This document shows, in pieces, positions 1 through 8,732 of a stretch of 64,000 bases of DNA. Origin of the DNA: Streptomyces sp. WM4235 (lineage in GTDB: Bacteria > Actinomycetota > Actinomycetes > Streptomycetales > Streptomycetaceae); NCBI RefSeq assembly GCF_001279725.1, contig NZ_LGDE01000046.1, positions 1 through 64,000 of the forward strand, given 5' to 3'. A model generated the notes under the pieces. That model was not told the origin of the DNA and made no database searches. It was given only the letters and a program-made list of their open reading frames with translations. Each line of letters opens with the position of its first letter. The first letter of the stretch is position 1. The translations under genes were made by a program, and so were the position numbers.

Positions 1-1
1 C

Positions 2-808
2 GCCCCCGCCCCGGCCCCCGCGCCCTACGGGCAGCAGCCCTCGTACGGCCAGGTCCCGGGCCAGCAGGCGCCCCCGTACGGCGGGCAGCCGGCCTTCGGC
101 CAGCAGCCGCCCCAGTACGCGCAGCAGCCCCAGCCGGCCGCCGCCGGACACGGCCTCGCCGCCGCGCTCCAGCCGTACAAGGAAGCCCCCACCGGCACCC
201 GCTGGACCCCGCAGAACCAGCAGCTCATGCGGGTGGACCTGTCCATGGGCGGCCAGGCCGTCCTCGCCCGCCAGGGCAGCATGGTGCTGTACCAGGGCAA
301 GGTCGACTTCAGCTACAAGGGAGCCGGATTCGCCGGCCGCATCGTCGGCAACGCCACCGGCCAGGAGATGCAGCTGATGCGCTGCACCGGTCGCGGACAG
401 GTCTTCCTCGCCGAGAACGGCGCCCACCTGCACGCCATCGAGCTCCAGGGCGACGGCATCTGTGTCTCCGCGGAGAACGTCCTCGCCTTCGACGAGTCCC
501 TCCAGCACGAGGTCCGTCGCATCGAGGGCCACGGCATTCCCGGCGGCGCCCTGTTCACGATGCAGTTCCAGGGCAGCGGCACGGTGATCGTCAAGACGCA
601 GGGCGTCCCGGTCGTCCTGCCCGTCACCCCGACCACCTTCGCGGACAGCAACGCCATCGTCGCCTGGTCCGCCGCCTCGCAGGTGATCATCTCCAGCCAG
701 GTCCGGCTGCGCCGCACCGCCTATCCGGGCCACAGCGGGGAGACCGTGAACCTCCAGTTCCGCGGCGCGCCCGGCAACTTCATCGTCGTCCAGCCGTACG
801 AGGTCTGA
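2..808 (+). CDS. AIM24-domain protein, 5' truncated; probable C-terminal part of a TerD-AIM24 fusion
   Basis: The reading frame is open at the window edge, so the N-terminus is missing; 268 residues are visible. The first ~50 are a Pro/Gln/Gly/Tyr-rich linker (YGQQPSYGQ, QQPPQYAQQP), followed by an AIM24 (DUF124) beta-rich domain with the motif RQGSMVLYQGKVDF and ending IVVQPYEV. An ATG at 227 lies inside the domain and is not a credible start. In Streptomyces such Gln/Pro linkers often join an N-terminal TerD stress domain to AIM24, so a TerD domain upstream is inferred, not seen. It heads a run of three AIM24 genes with gaps of 11 and 17 nt, probably one operon. The biochemical function of bacterial AIM24 proteins is unknown to me. 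Confidence 0.8.
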   Translation, partial: APAPAPAPYGQQPSYGQVPGQQAPPYGGQPAFGQQPPQYAQQPQPAAAGHGLAAALQPYKEAPTGTRWTPQNQQLMRVDLSMGGQAVLARQGSMVLYQGKVDFSYKGAGFAGRIVGNATGQEMQLMRCTGRGQVFLAENGAHLHAIELQGDGICVSAENVLAFDESLQHEVRRIEGHGIPGGALFTMQFQGSGTVIVKTQGVPVVLPVTPTTFADSNAIVAWSAASQVIISSQVRLRRTAYPGHSGETVNLQFRGAPGNFIVVQPYEV

Positions 809-819
809 GGGAGCCCGTC

Positions 820-1509
820 ATGAACGCCATGAACCAGCAACTCGCGGGATACGCCCCGACCCCCGTCACGGCCCGCATGGAGAACCACGGCCGAGCCATG
901 CTCAAGGTCGCCATGCAGAGCGGCCAGGACCTGTTCGCACGCACCGGATCGATGGTCGCGTACGAGGGCTTCGTCCAGTACGAGCCCAACCCGCCCGCCG
1001 TCCGCCAGATGGCCTCGCAATGGATCACCGGGGAGGGCGCCCCGCTGATGAAGTGCACCGGCGACGGCCTGCTCTACCTCGCCGACTACGGCGCGGACGT
1101 CGTCGTGATCAACCTCAACAACGACGCCCTGTCCGTCAACGGCACCAACCTGCTCGCCTTCGACGCCCACCTCCAGTGGGGCGTCGAGCGGGTCAAGGGC
1201 ATGGCCAAGTTCGCCGGCCAGGGCCTGTTCAACGTGCAGGTCTCCGGTACCGGCTGGGTGGCCATCACCTCCCGCGGCACCCCGATCGTCGTGGACTGCG
1301 GTCGCGGCGACGACGAGACGTACGTGGACCCCGACGCGCTCGTCGCCTGGTCCCCGAACCTCAAGGTCAAGGGGAAGCGCAGCTTCAAGGCCTCGTCGAT
1401 GATCGGCCGGGGCAGCGGTGAGGCCTACCAGATGGCCTTCTCCGGCCAGGGAATCGTCGTGGTACAGCCCAGCGAGGACAGCACCGACCGGCTCCGGACC
1501 CGGGGCTGA
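820..1509 (+). CDS. AIM24 family protein
   Basis: A 229-residue single-domain AIM24 (DUF124) protein with no signal peptide or membrane segment. It repeats the family signature of its neighbours (RTGSMVAYEGFVQY near residue 40; VVVQPSED near the end). The start is ATG at 820 after a GGGAG ribosome site, 11 nt behind the previous stop, which implies co-transcription. The family shares its name with a mitochondrial protein needed for inner-membrane organisation; no enzymatic residues are recognisable and I assign no function. It is clearly paralogous to both flanking genes. Confidence 0.85.
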   Translation: MNAMNQQLAGYAPTPVTARMENHGRAMLKVAMQSGQDLFARTGSMVAYEGFVQYEPNPPAVRQMASQWITGEGAPLMKCTGDGLLYLADYGADVVVINLNNDALSVNGTNLLAFDAHLQWGVERVKGMAKFAGQGLFNVQVSGTGWVAITSRGTPIVVDCGRGDDETYVDPDALVAWSPNLKVKGKRSFKASSMIGRGSGEAYQMAFSGQGIVVVQPSEDSTDRLRTRG

Positions 1510-1526
1510 GGGGGAGCGGACACATC

Positions 1527-2282
1527 ATGCAGAGCGCACTTTTCGCCCACGCCGAGGCGCAGTCCCAGGAGCGGTACACCGTCCAGAACCCGCAGTTGCT
1601 GCGGGTCTCCCTGAGCGGCACCGACGACGTCCTCGCCCGCAAGGGCGCGATGGTCGCCTACCAGGGGATCATCGACTTCGACGGCGAGTACCAGAGCACC
1701 ACCCAGCGCACCGCCCGCGCCCGCACCGGCGAGGGCCTGGATCTGATGCGCTGCTCCGGGCAGGGCACGGTCTATCTGGCCAACCTGGCCCAGTACGTGC
1801 ACGTCGTGGAGGTGGACCGGGACGGTCTCACCGTCGACAGCAGTTACGTGCTGGCGCTGGACTCCACCCTGCACACCGAGGCCATCGCCGTGGACAGCCA
1901 GTACGGGATCTCCGGCTCCGGCAAGTACCAGCTCAACATCAGCGGTCGCGGCAAGGTCGCCCTGATGACCTCCGGTCAGCCGCTGATGATGCAGGTCACG
2001 CCCGACAAGTACGTCAACGCCGACGCCGACGCGATCGTCGCCTGGTCCACCTCGCTGCGGGTACAGATGCAGGCCCAGACGCACTCCACCGGAGTCTGGC
2101 GGCGCCGCGGCAACACCGGCGAGGGCTGGGAGCTCAGCTTCCTCGGCACCGGCTTCGCCCTCGTGCAGCCGAGCGAGGCACTGCCGCCGCAGAACGCCCA
2201 GATCGGTCAGGGCGCCGCAGCCCAGTTCGGCATGGGCCAGCACGGCGCCCACAGTCAGAACCAGAACAACGCCTGGAACTGA
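1527..2282 (+). CDS. AIM24 family protein
   Basis: A 251-residue AIM24 protein, third of the tandem set, with the motif RKGAMVAYQGIIDF near residue 40 and ALVQPSEA near the end. A ~30-residue Gln/Asn/Gly-rich tail (NAQIGQGAAAQFG...) follows the domain and recalls the linker of the first gene. The ATG start follows a GGGGGAG site 17 nt after the previous stop. The strong hairpin at 2343-2376 closes the operon. Three diverged copies in a row suggest hetero-oligomer subunits rather than redundancy; that is inference. Confidence 0.85.
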   Translation: MQSALFAHAEAQSQERYTVQNPQLLRVSLSGTDDVLARKGAMVAYQGIIDFDGEYQSTTQRTARARTGEGLDLMRCSGQGTVYLANLAQYVHVVEVDRDGLTVDSSYVLALDSTLHTEAIAVDSQYGISGSGKYQLNISGRGKVALMTSGQPLMMQVTPDKYVNADADAIVAWSTSLRVQMQAQTHSTGVWRRRGNTGEGWELSFLGTGFALVQPSEALPPQNAQIGQGAAAQFGMGQHGAHSQNQNNAWN

Positions 2283-2342
2283 TCAACGGCACGGCACGGA
2301 AGGGCACGGCGCGCAACGGCGTGGCACGCCCCGCTTGACGCC

Positions 2343-2376
2343 GGAAGGGGCGGGTCCCGAGGGACCCGCCCCTTCC
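2343..2376. terminator. bidirectional terminator hairpin
   Basis: Perfect 16-bp arms (GGAAGGGGCGGGTCCC and its complement) separated by GA, lying between the convergent AIM24 operon and the NUDIX gene. It has no clear T tract, as is common in Streptomyces. Confidence 0.8.
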
Positions 2377-2395
2377 ACATGCCTCCCCGGACGTC

Positions 2396-2932
2396 TCAGA
2401 GACGCGCCAGGCTCGCTTCCATCAGCCGCACGACCGAGGCGTCGGCCACCGCCGCCACCTCCGCGTACGGGAACCAGCGCAGGTCCAGCGACTCCTCGCT
2501 GATCTCGGCCACGGCGTCGGCCGGAGCCAGCGCCGCGTACTGCACGTCCAGGTGCCAGTTGCAGGGCTCCGGGATCGGATGCCGGTCCAGCCGCACGGGC
2601 CCGCCCGGCAGCAGGGTCAGCCCGCCGGCGATCCCCGACTCCTCGACGGCCTCGCGCAATGCCGCGTCCGCGAGGGTGGTGTCACCGGGCTCGCAGTGAC
2701 CACCCATCTGGAGCCACATGCCCAGCTTCTTGTGCAGGGTGAGCAGCACGCGTCCCCGCACCGGGTCGATCACCAGCGCGCTGCCCGTGACATGGCCGGC
2801 CCGGCAGGGCTTGTAGACCCCGTCGTGGTGGGCGGCGAGGTGCTCCAGGTACAGGTCCCGCAACCCGCTCTGCTGCTCGTCGGTCGGCGCGAGATCCTTC
2901 AGGACCGCGACCGCGTCGTCGTACAGGCTCAC
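2396..2932 (-). CDS. NUDIX hydrolase
   Basis: A 178-residue NUDIX-fold protein. The NUDIX box runs from GGHCEPGD to LREAVEESGI; the first Glu of the consensus is Asp here, a common variant. Catalytic Glu residues of REAVEE are present, so it should cleave a nucleoside diphosphate linked to another group; the substrate cannot be read from sequence. The GTG start overlaps the stop of the upstream metalloprotease gene by 4 nt (GTGA), so the two are translationally coupled. Confidence 0.85.
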   Translation of the reverse strand: MSLYDDAVAVLKDLAPTDEQQSGLRDLYLEHLAAHHDGVYKPCRAGHVTGSALVIDPVRGRVLLTLHKKLGMWLQMGGHCEPGDTTLADAALREAVEESGIAGGLTLLPGGPVRLDRHPIPEPCNWHLDVQYAALAPADAVAEISEESLDLRWFPYAEVAAVADASVVRLMEASLARL

Positions 2933-4356
2933 TTCTTCTCTTCGCCCTCGCCGTCGGCACCCTTGTCGCCCAGATCACGCTTCTCGGCGGCCTCGCCGAG
3001 CATCTTGTCGATCTCCGAGAAGTCCAACTGCTCGCGGTGCACGAATCCGTCCGGGTCGTCCAGGTCGGAGGCCGTCGGCAGCATGTCGGGGTGCTCCCAC
3101 AGCCCGTCGCGACCGTCCACACCCCGCGCGTCCGTGAGCGAGGCCCACAGCCGCGAGGCGTCGCGCAGCCGACGCGGACGCAGCTCCAGCCCGATCAGCG
3201 TGGCGAAGGTCTGCTCGGCCGGACCACCGGAGGCACGCCTGCGGCGCATGGTCTCGCGCATGGCGTCCGCCGAGGTCAGACGGGGCTTGGCGGCCTCGTG
3301 CACCACCGCGTCGACCCAGCCCTCGACCAGGGCGAGCGCCGTCTCCAGGCGCGCCAGGGCCGCCTTCTGCTCCGGGGTGTCCTGCGGCTGGAACATGCCG
3401 CCCGCGAGGGCCTCCTGCAACTGCTCCGGATTCGACGGGTCGAGCTGACCGACCACGTCCTCCAGCTTCGAGGTGTCCACCTTGATGCCGCGGGCGTAAC
3501 CCTCGACGGCGCCGAACAGGTGCGAGCGCAGCCACGGCACGTGCGCGAACAGGCGCGCGTGCGCCGCCTCGCGCAGCGCCAGGTACAGCCGGACCTCTTC
3601 GGCCGGCACGCCCAGGTCCTTGCCGAAGCCCTCGATGTTCAACGGCAGCAGGGCGGCCTTGCCCGCCGGGCCCAGCGGGAGCCCGATGTCGGTCGAGCCG
3701 ACGACCTCGCCCGCGAGCACGCCCACCGCCTGGCCGATCTGCTGACCGAACATGGCGCCGCCCATGGAACGCATCATGCCGAGCAGCGGGCCCGCCATGG
3801 CCTGCATCTCCTCGGGCAGCACCCCGCCCATGGCCGCCCCGACGCGTTCGGCGACCGGGTCCACGAGCTCCTTCCACACCGGGAGGGTCGCCTCGACCCA
3901 CTCGGCGCGGCTCCACGCCACCGCCGTGTTCGCACCCGACGGCAGCGAGGTCACCCCGTCCAGCCACAGGTCGGCCAGGCGTACGGCCTCCTGGACCGCC
4001 GACTTCTCGGCGACGCCGACGCTGGCGTCCTTCACACCGTCGGCGGTGCCCTGCGCGACGGTCTGGCGGGCGATGTCCTTGGCCATGTCCCAGTTCACGG
4101 GACCGCCCTCGTAGCTCAGCATCTGGCCGAGCTGCTGGAAGGCCGCGCCGAGGTCGTTCGGATTCATGGCACCGAACATCGAGGCGAACGGGTTGTCCGC
4201 ACCGCCCGGGCCGCCGGCGCCCGGCAGGCCCATGCCCGGGAACCCGAACGGATTCGCCGGGCCGCCCTGACCGCCCTCATTGCCCTTCTTCTTGCCCTCG
4301 TCGCCGTTCTCCGGCTCCTCCGGCGGAAGGCCGAATCCGAATGGGGTGTCGCTCAC
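2929..4356 (-). CDS. putative zinc-dependent metalloprotease (DUF2342-type)
   Basis: About 475 residues with GTG start at 4356 after GAGGAAA; the reading frame continues further upstream but that segment lacks a ribosome site. The N-terminal ~60 residues are Gly/Pro/Glu rich (GGQGGPANPFGFPG). The core resembles the actinobacterial DUF2342/putative-hydrolase family, with conserved LREAAHARLFAHVPWL in the middle. I do not see a textbook HExxH, so protease activity rests on the family name. The C-terminus is acidic. It is the upstream member of a two-gene operon with the NUDIX gene and diverges from the SDR gene. Confidence 0.75.
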   Translation of the reverse strand: MSDTPFGFGLPPEEPENGDEGKKKGNEGGQGGPANPFGFPGMGLPGAGGPGGADNPFASMFGAMNPNDLGAAFQQLGQMLSYEGGPVNWDMAKDIARQTVAQGTADGVKDASVGVAEKSAVQEAVRLADLWLDGVTSLPSGANTAVAWSRAEWVEATLPVWKELVDPVAERVGAAMGGVLPEEMQAMAGPLLGMMRSMGGAMFGQQIGQAVGVLAGEVVGSTDIGLPLGPAGKAALLPLNIEGFGKDLGVPAEEVRLYLALREAAHARLFAHVPWLRSHLFGAVEGYARGIKVDTSKLEDVVGQLDPSNPEQLQEALAGGMFQPQDTPEQKAALARLETALALVEGWVDAVVHEAAKPRLTSADAMRETMRRRRASGGPAEQTFATLIGLELRPRRLRDASRLWASLTDARGVDGRDGLWEHPDMLPTASDLDDPDGFVHREQLDFSEIDKMLGEAAEKRDLGDKGADGEGEEKK

Positions 4357-4548
4357 GGGGTTTCCTCGGCTCGTAGGGCCGCCGGCGGGAGCCGACGGCA
4401 ATGGTCCGACAACACCACCCAGCGTAGACACCCCGCCCGCTTCCGGGCTCGGTGCTCCGCCGGCTCCTGGGCTGCGGCAGGATGGACGTCACCTGGTAGG
4501 TACGCGTCACGGCGCGTCCCTACTGAAGACAACCGCTGGAGACGCCTG

Positions 4549-5730
4549 GTGAGTTCCCCGGATCCGCAGCTTTCGGACAAGCACAGCCGCGCGCCGCAGG
4601 ACGCCGAAGACAGCCCTGAGCACGGTGACAGCGCCCCTGGCGTTCGCCAGACGCGAAACGAGAACGGCCCCCGCCGGCACAACCCGGTGATCGCCGTGAC
4701 CGGTGCCGCGTCCGGGGTCGGCGCCGCCCTGGTGGCCCGCCTCGTCGAATCCGACGAGGTCAAGCAGGTCGTCGCGATCGACGAGCGCCGCGGCGACTGC
4801 GCGGCCGCGCAGTGGCACGTCCTGGACGTACGGGACCCCGCGATCGCCGAGAAGCTGCGCGGCGCGGACGTCGTCGTCCACCTCGCGCTCGACCTCGACC
4901 TCGAAACGGATCCGGCGGCCCGTACGGCGTACAACGTGCGCGGGACCCAGACCGTCCTGACGGCCGCCGCCGCGGCCGGGGTGCACCGGGTCGTGCTGTG
5001 CACCTCCGCCATGGTCTACGGGGCGCTCCCGGACAACGACATCCCGCTGACCGAGGACTCCGAGCTGCGCGCCACCGCCGAGGCCACCGGCGTCGGAGAC
5101 CTGCTGGAGATCGAGCGGCTCGGCCGCCGGGCACCCCGCGCGCACCCCGGACTGAACGTCACCGTGGTGCGGCCCGCCGTCCTGGTCGGAGGCACCGACA
5201 CGGCGCTGACCCGGTACTTCGAGTCGCCGCGCCTGCTCGTGGTCGCGGGATCCCGGCCCACCTGGCAGTTCTGCCACGTCGAGGACCTGGTCAGCGCCCT
5301 GGAGTACGCGGCGCTGGAGAAGGTCGAGGGCGAGTTGGCGGTCGGCTGCGAGGGCTGGCTGGAGCAGGAGGAGGTCGAGGAGCTGAGCGGCATCCGCCGC
5401 ATGGAGCTCCCCTCGGCGGTCGCCCTGGGCGCCGCGGCCCGACTCCACCGGATCGGCCTGACGCCCTCCCCGGCCGGCGACCTCGCCTACACGATGCACC
5501 CGTGGGTGGTCAGCGTCAGCGGCCTGCACGCGGCCGGCTGGCGGCCCCGCTGGACCAACGAGGAAGTACTCGCCGAACTGCTCCAGGAGGTCGCGGGCCG
5601 GCACACCGTCGCGGGCCGTCGTCTGGGCCGCAAGGACGCCGCCACGGCCGCCGGCGCCGCCGGTGCCACCGTCGCCCTCCTCGGCGCGGCCGCCGCGGTC
5701 CGCCGCGCCCGCAAGCGCCGGGGGATCTGA
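4549..5730 (+). CDS. NAD-dependent epimerase/dehydratase (extended SDR)
   Basis: A 393-residue protein; GTG at 4549 is chosen because GGAGACG precedes it and codons upstream look non-coding. After a polar ~45-residue leader, the Rossmann motif VTGAASGVGAALV lies at residues ~50-62 and an acidic strand end (AIDERRGD) follows, as expected for NAD binding. The SAMVYG segment matches the extended-SDR active-site region, though the usual YxxxK is not obvious, so activity may be altered. The C-terminal ~35 residues are Ala-rich with a basic end (RRARKRRGI), possibly a membrane anchor. Substrate unknown. It is monocistronic, with a GC hairpin directly after it. Confidence 0.75.
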   Translation: MSSPDPQLSDKHSRAPQDAEDSPEHGDSAPGVRQTRNENGPRRHNPVIAVTGAASGVGAALVARLVESDEVKQVVAIDERRGDCAAAQWHVLDVRDPAIAEKLRGADVVVHLALDLDLETDPAARTAYNVRGTQTVLTAAAAAGVHRVVLCTSAMVYGALPDNDIPLTEDSELRATAEATGVGDLLEIERLGRRAPRAHPGLNVTVVRPAVLVGGTDTALTRYFESPRLLVVAGSRPTWQFCHVEDLVSALEYAALEKVEGELAVGCEGWLEQEEVEELSGIRRMELPSAVALGAAARLHRIGLTPSPAGDLAYTMHPWVVSVSGLHAAGWRPRWTNEEVLAELLQEVAGRHTVAGRRLGRKDAATAAGAAGATVALLGAAAAVRRARKRRGI

Positions 5731-5748
5731 GACGCCGGGCCGACGCGC

Positions 5749-5774
5749 GCCCCGGGCCCGCGGCGGCCCGGGGC
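5749..5774 (+). terminator. GC-rich hairpin after the SDR gene
   Basis: Arms GCCCCGGGCC and GGCCCGGGGC with a 6-nt loop, starting 19 nt after the stop codon. The rest of the gap to 5945 is degenerate GGCCGGATC-like repeats plus a possible -10 (TATATC near 5909). Confidence 0.5.
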
Positions 5775-5945
5775 CGGACCGGGGCAGGACCCGAGCCGGA
5801 TCGGGGCCGGATCGAGGCCGGGCCGGGACCCGGTCGAGAGCGGGCCGCAGCCGTGCCCCCCTGTAGGAGGCTCCATACGGCCGGGTCGCACAGCCGGTCG
5901 AATCGGCTATATCGCGATCCGAAAGCCGTGGTGCACGATGGCTGT

Positions 5946-6407
5946 ATGGCTCCGCACTTCGACCACCCCGGCGAGCAGGCCGCTCCGGACCCGATCCGCC
6001 TGCTCGAAATCCGTGAGACCCCGCTCTCGATCGACGAGGTCTTCCAGGCCGTCGGCGACGACGCGACGGGCGGGACGACGCTCTTCGTCGGCACCGTGCG
6101 CAACCACGACAGCGGAGCGGACGTGGACTCCCTCGGCTACTCCTGCCACCCGACGGCGGAGGCCGAGATGCGCCGCGTCGCCGAGCGCGTCGTGGCCAAG
6201 TTCCCGGTCCGTGCCCTCGCCGCCGTCCACCGCGTCGGCGATCTGTCGGTGGGCGATCTCGCGGTCGTCGTCGCCGTGTCCTGCCCACACCGCGGCGAGG
6301 CCTTCGAGGCCTGCCGGATGCTGATCGACGACCTCAAGCACGAGGTGCCGATCTGGAAGCACCAGACGTTCGCGGACGGAACGGAGGAGTGGGTCGGCGC
6401 CTGCTGA
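5946..6407 (+). CDS. moaE: molybdopterin synthase catalytic subunit MoaE
   Basis: A 153-residue protein matching MoaE, the large subunit of molybdopterin synthase, which with thiocarboxylated MoaD inserts sulfur into precursor Z (cPMP) in molybdenum cofactor synthesis. Visible signatures are FVGTVRNHDSG near residue 45, CPHRGEAFEACR near 118 and the catalytic-lysine segment VPIWKHQTF near 138. The ATG at 5946 gives the usual length. It stands alone; no moaD, moaA or moaC lies nearby, which is usual in Streptomyces. Confidence 0.9.
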   Translation: MAPHFDHPGEQAAPDPIRLLEIRETPLSIDEVFQAVGDDATGGTTLFVGTVRNHDSGADVDSLGYSCHPTAEAEMRRVAERVVAKFPVRALAAVHRVGDLSVGDLAVVVAVSCPHRGEAFEACRMLIDDLKHEVPIWKHQTFADGTEEWVGAC

Positions 6408-6458
6408 ACCCTCCCGCGCGACCTCGCACCCCCCTGTACACCCCCGGTCGCGGGACCG

Positions 6459-6472
6459 CCCCCGCAAGGGGG
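6459..6472. terminator. short hairpin after moaE
   Basis: CCCCC-GCAA-GGGGG, a 5-bp stem with a stable tetraloop ~50 nt after the moaE stop. It is a weak terminator candidate. Confidence 0.35.
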
Positions 6473-6585
6473 TAACCTCACACCCGTTCGGCTCCGCAAC
6501 ACGCCCCCGATTTGCGTAACCCCTTTCCGGGCACGAGCGTTGAAGCCACCAACGACACGTACTTTCGGGGCAGGGAGGCACGTCC

Positions 6586-6783
6586 ATGGCGTCATTGGCG
6601 TGGTTGCTGATTCCGCTGTTCGCCGCCATCGGAGCGGCGATATGGGGCAGCTGGGCGGCTCGCGACCGGACATCCGGCGACATATCCGAGCTGGCCGGCT
6701 ACGCGAGGTTCCGCGAGGTCATGGACAAGACCGACCACACCAGGACGAAGGCGGAGGCGCACTCCGGTTCCGACGCCGTCTGA
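6586..6783 (+). CDS. small membrane protein, unknown function
   Basis: A 65-residue protein: one hydrophobic helix at residues 4-24 (LAWLLIPLFAAIGAAIWGSW) then a charged soluble tail ending SGSDAV. The ATG follows GGGAGG. High third-position GC supports coding. It lies between moaE and the PDZ-Lon gene on the same strand. I recognise it only as a conserved-looking hypothetical. Confidence 0.65.
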   Translation: MASLAWLLIPLFAAIGAAIWGSWAARDRTSGDISELAGYARFREVMDKTDHTRTKAEAHSGSDAV

Positions 6784-6887
6784 GGCGTCCCGCGAGTCCC
6801 TGAGAATCGCCTGAGAGTTCACGCGCACGACCCCGTACGGCCCGGCCCCACGGGCCGCCCGCCAGGGGCGTCCCGTACTGTCGATCC

Positions 6888-7976
6888 ATGCCACGCCGCA
6901 CCGCGACGATGCTCGCTTCCACCCTCGTCCTGTTCGCGCTGCTCTGCGCAGGGGTGTTCCTGAAGGTCCCGTACTCCGAGATGAGCCCGGGCCCCACGGT
7001 GAACACGCTCGGGGACTCCCGCGGCGAGCCGGTCCTCAGCATCTCGGGGCACAAGACCTACCCCACCAGCGGGCACCTCAACATGACGACCGTCCGGGTC
7101 ACCGGCGCGGACTACGACATGAACCTGCTGGAAGCGGCGTACGGCTGGCTGTCCGGCGACAACATCGTCGTACCGCACGAGAACCTCTACCCGAACGGGA
7201 AGACGGAGAAGCAGTCCACGCAGGAGAACGCCGAGGAGTTCAGCCAGTCCCAGGAGAGCGCCAAGGTCGCGGCGCTCAAGCAGCTGAAGATCCCCGTCAC
7301 CCCGCACGTCATCGTGTCCTCCGTGGTCAAGGGCGGCCCCGCCGAGGGGAGCCTGCACGCCGGCGACGTGATCAAGTCCGTGGACGGCACCCCCGTGGCC
7401 GAGGCCGCCGACGTGGCCAGGCTCGTCACCAAGCACAAGGTCGGGGAGCCCGTCGAGTTCGTCGTCGTCCCCGCGAAGGAGATGGCGGAGGCGGAGAAGG
7501 CCAACCGGGAGCCCGGCGCCACCGCCAAGATCAAGGTCACCACCGGCAAGGCGGAGGACGACGGTCACGCCATCGTCGGGATCCGGGCCGGGATCGACCA
7601 CACCTTCCCGTTCCCGATCGGCATCAACCTCGCCGATGTCGGCGGCCCGAGCGCCGGTCTCATGTTCGCGCTCGGCATCGTCGACAAGCTGACCCCCGAG
7701 AACCTGACCGGCGGGAAGTTCGTCGCCGGCACCGGCACCATCGACGACGACGGCAAGGTCGGACCGATCGGCGGCATCCAGATGAAGACCATCGGCGCCC
7801 GTCAGGCCGGCGCCGAGTACTTCCTGACCCCGGCCGACAACTGCGCCGCCGCCTCCTCCCACGTGCCGGACGGCCTCACGCTGGTGAAGGTGTCCACCAT
7901 CGACGACGCCGCCAAGGCGCTGGAGAAGATCTCCAAGGGGGAGACGGCAGGGCTGCCGCAGTGCGGCAAGCCCTGA
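6888..7976 (+). CDS. PDZ-domain membrane-anchored Lon-type serine protease (YlbL family)
   Basis: A 362-residue protein with an N-terminal membrane helix (residues ~8-28), an extracytoplasmic PDZ domain at ~130-205 (GGPAEGSLHAGDVIKSVDG) and a C-terminal Lon-type proteolytic domain. The Ser of DVGGPSAGLMFALG (~255) and the Lys of GGIQMKTIGA (~300) form the expected Ser-Lys dyad; GTGTIDDDGKVGPIGG lies between them. The family degrades or processes envelope proteins; the substrate is unknown. The order PDZ-Lon, PPA1309, UPF0182 is a recurrent actinobacterial neighbourhood. Confidence 0.88.
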   Translation: MPRRTATMLASTLVLFALLCAGVFLKVPYSEMSPGPTVNTLGDSRGEPVLSISGHKTYPTSGHLNMTTVRVTGADYDMNLLEAAYGWLSGDNIVVPHENLYPNGKTEKQSTQENAEEFSQSQESAKVAALKQLKIPVTPHVIVSSVVKGGPAEGSLHAGDVIKSVDGTPVAEAADVARLVTKHKVGEPVEFVVVPAKEMAEAEKANREPGATAKIKVTTGKAEDDGHAIVGIRAGIDHTFPFPIGINLADVGGPSAGLMFALGIVDKLTPENLTGGKFVAGTGTIDDDGKVGPIGGIQMKTIGARQAGAEYFLTPADNCAAASSHVPDGLTLVKVSTIDDAAKALEKISKGETAGLPQCGKP

Positions 7977-7998
7977 CCGGCCCCCGACGGATACTCGC

Positions 7999-8022
7999 GA
8001 GCGAGCGAGCGAGCGAACGAAC
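7999..8022. repeat. short GAGC/GAAC tandem repeat in a convergent gap
   Basis: Four to five GAGC units followed by two GAAC units. They are bracketed by CCGGCCC (7977) and GGGCCGG (8023), so the repeat sits in the loop of a possible weak terminator between converging genes. Confidence 0.6.
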
Positions 8023-8040
8023 GGGCCGGACCGGCTCCGG

Positions 8041-8613
8041 TCAGTCCAGGAAGGTCGCGGCCAGTGCCTCGGCCAGCCCCGGCACCAGGGTCGCGCCCGT
8101 CAGCACCTCGGTCGACGAGTCCTTCTCGCGCAGCCGGACCGCCGACTCACGGGACCCGTCCCGCAGGACACCCACGGTCAGCCGCACCTCCTGCCGGTCC
8201 GGATGTCCGGCGACCCACTTCGCCAGCTGCTTGTCGCCGAGCCCCTCGGGGACGGAGGCCTCCGCGGACGGCGGCAGCATCAGGCGCTCCACGGTCAGCG
8301 CGCAGCCGACGATCGCGGCGGGCCAGGCGATGGTTCCCAGGAACTTGTCCAGCGGGGTCCCCGCGGGCACCTCGTCCTGCTCGATCGGGGTGAGCTGGCT
8401 CTTGCCCGCGTCGTCCTGGTCGAGGCCCAGCTGACGGGCGAGGCCCGGCTCCTGCTTGCGCAGCTTGGCGGTGTCGACCAGGGCGAACAGCCGGGCCGGC
8501 TTGTCCCAGCCGAGGGTGGAGGCGTACTCGTCGATCTCAAGGACGGCGCGCGTCAGCGGGGAGGCGGCCATCGGGGTGCCGGCGGAAGGAGAAAGGTTGG
8601 ACATGGACAACAT
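8041..8613 (-). CDS. PPA1309 family protein
   Basis: A 190-residue soluble protein matching an actinobacterial family of unknown function. It begins [15 protein letters not shown] and has conserved-looking [11 protein letters not shown] and [12 protein letters not shown] stretches. AGGAGG lies 4 nt before the ATG at 8613 and 13 nt before a second ATG at 8604, so either start is possible. It is divergent from the UPF0182 gene and convergent with the PDZ-Lon gene. No catalytic motif or membrane segment is seen. Confidence 0.7.
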   Translation of the reverse strand: MLSMSNLSPSAGTPMAASPLTRAVLEIDEYASTLGWDKPARLFALVDTAKLRKQEPGLARQLGLDQDDAGKSQLTPIEQDEVPAGTPLDKFLGTIAWPAAIVGCALTVERLMLPPSAEASVPEGLGDKQLAKWVAGHPDRQEVRLTVGVLRDGSRESAVRLREKDSSTEVLTGATLVPGLAEALAATFLD

Positions 8614-8732
8614 CCTGCCTCCTTTCCACCCGATACCGGGAACTGACTAAAGCCTCAGTAAGTTGCATGAGTGGGCTCTACGATCGGGGGCCCGTTGATG
8701 ACCAGACCCAGCGACTTTCAGAGGTGCGCACC

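Noticed and set aside
3037..4548. Long plus-strand open frame running into the SDR gene from inside the metalloprotease region
   Set aside because: It is antisense to a well-supported protease gene; the ribosome site and codon pattern place the SDR start at 4549.
7999..8022. GAGC tandem repeat as a CRISPR or origin-like array
   Set aside because: Units are 4 nt, few, and lie in the loop of a weak terminator between convergent genes.
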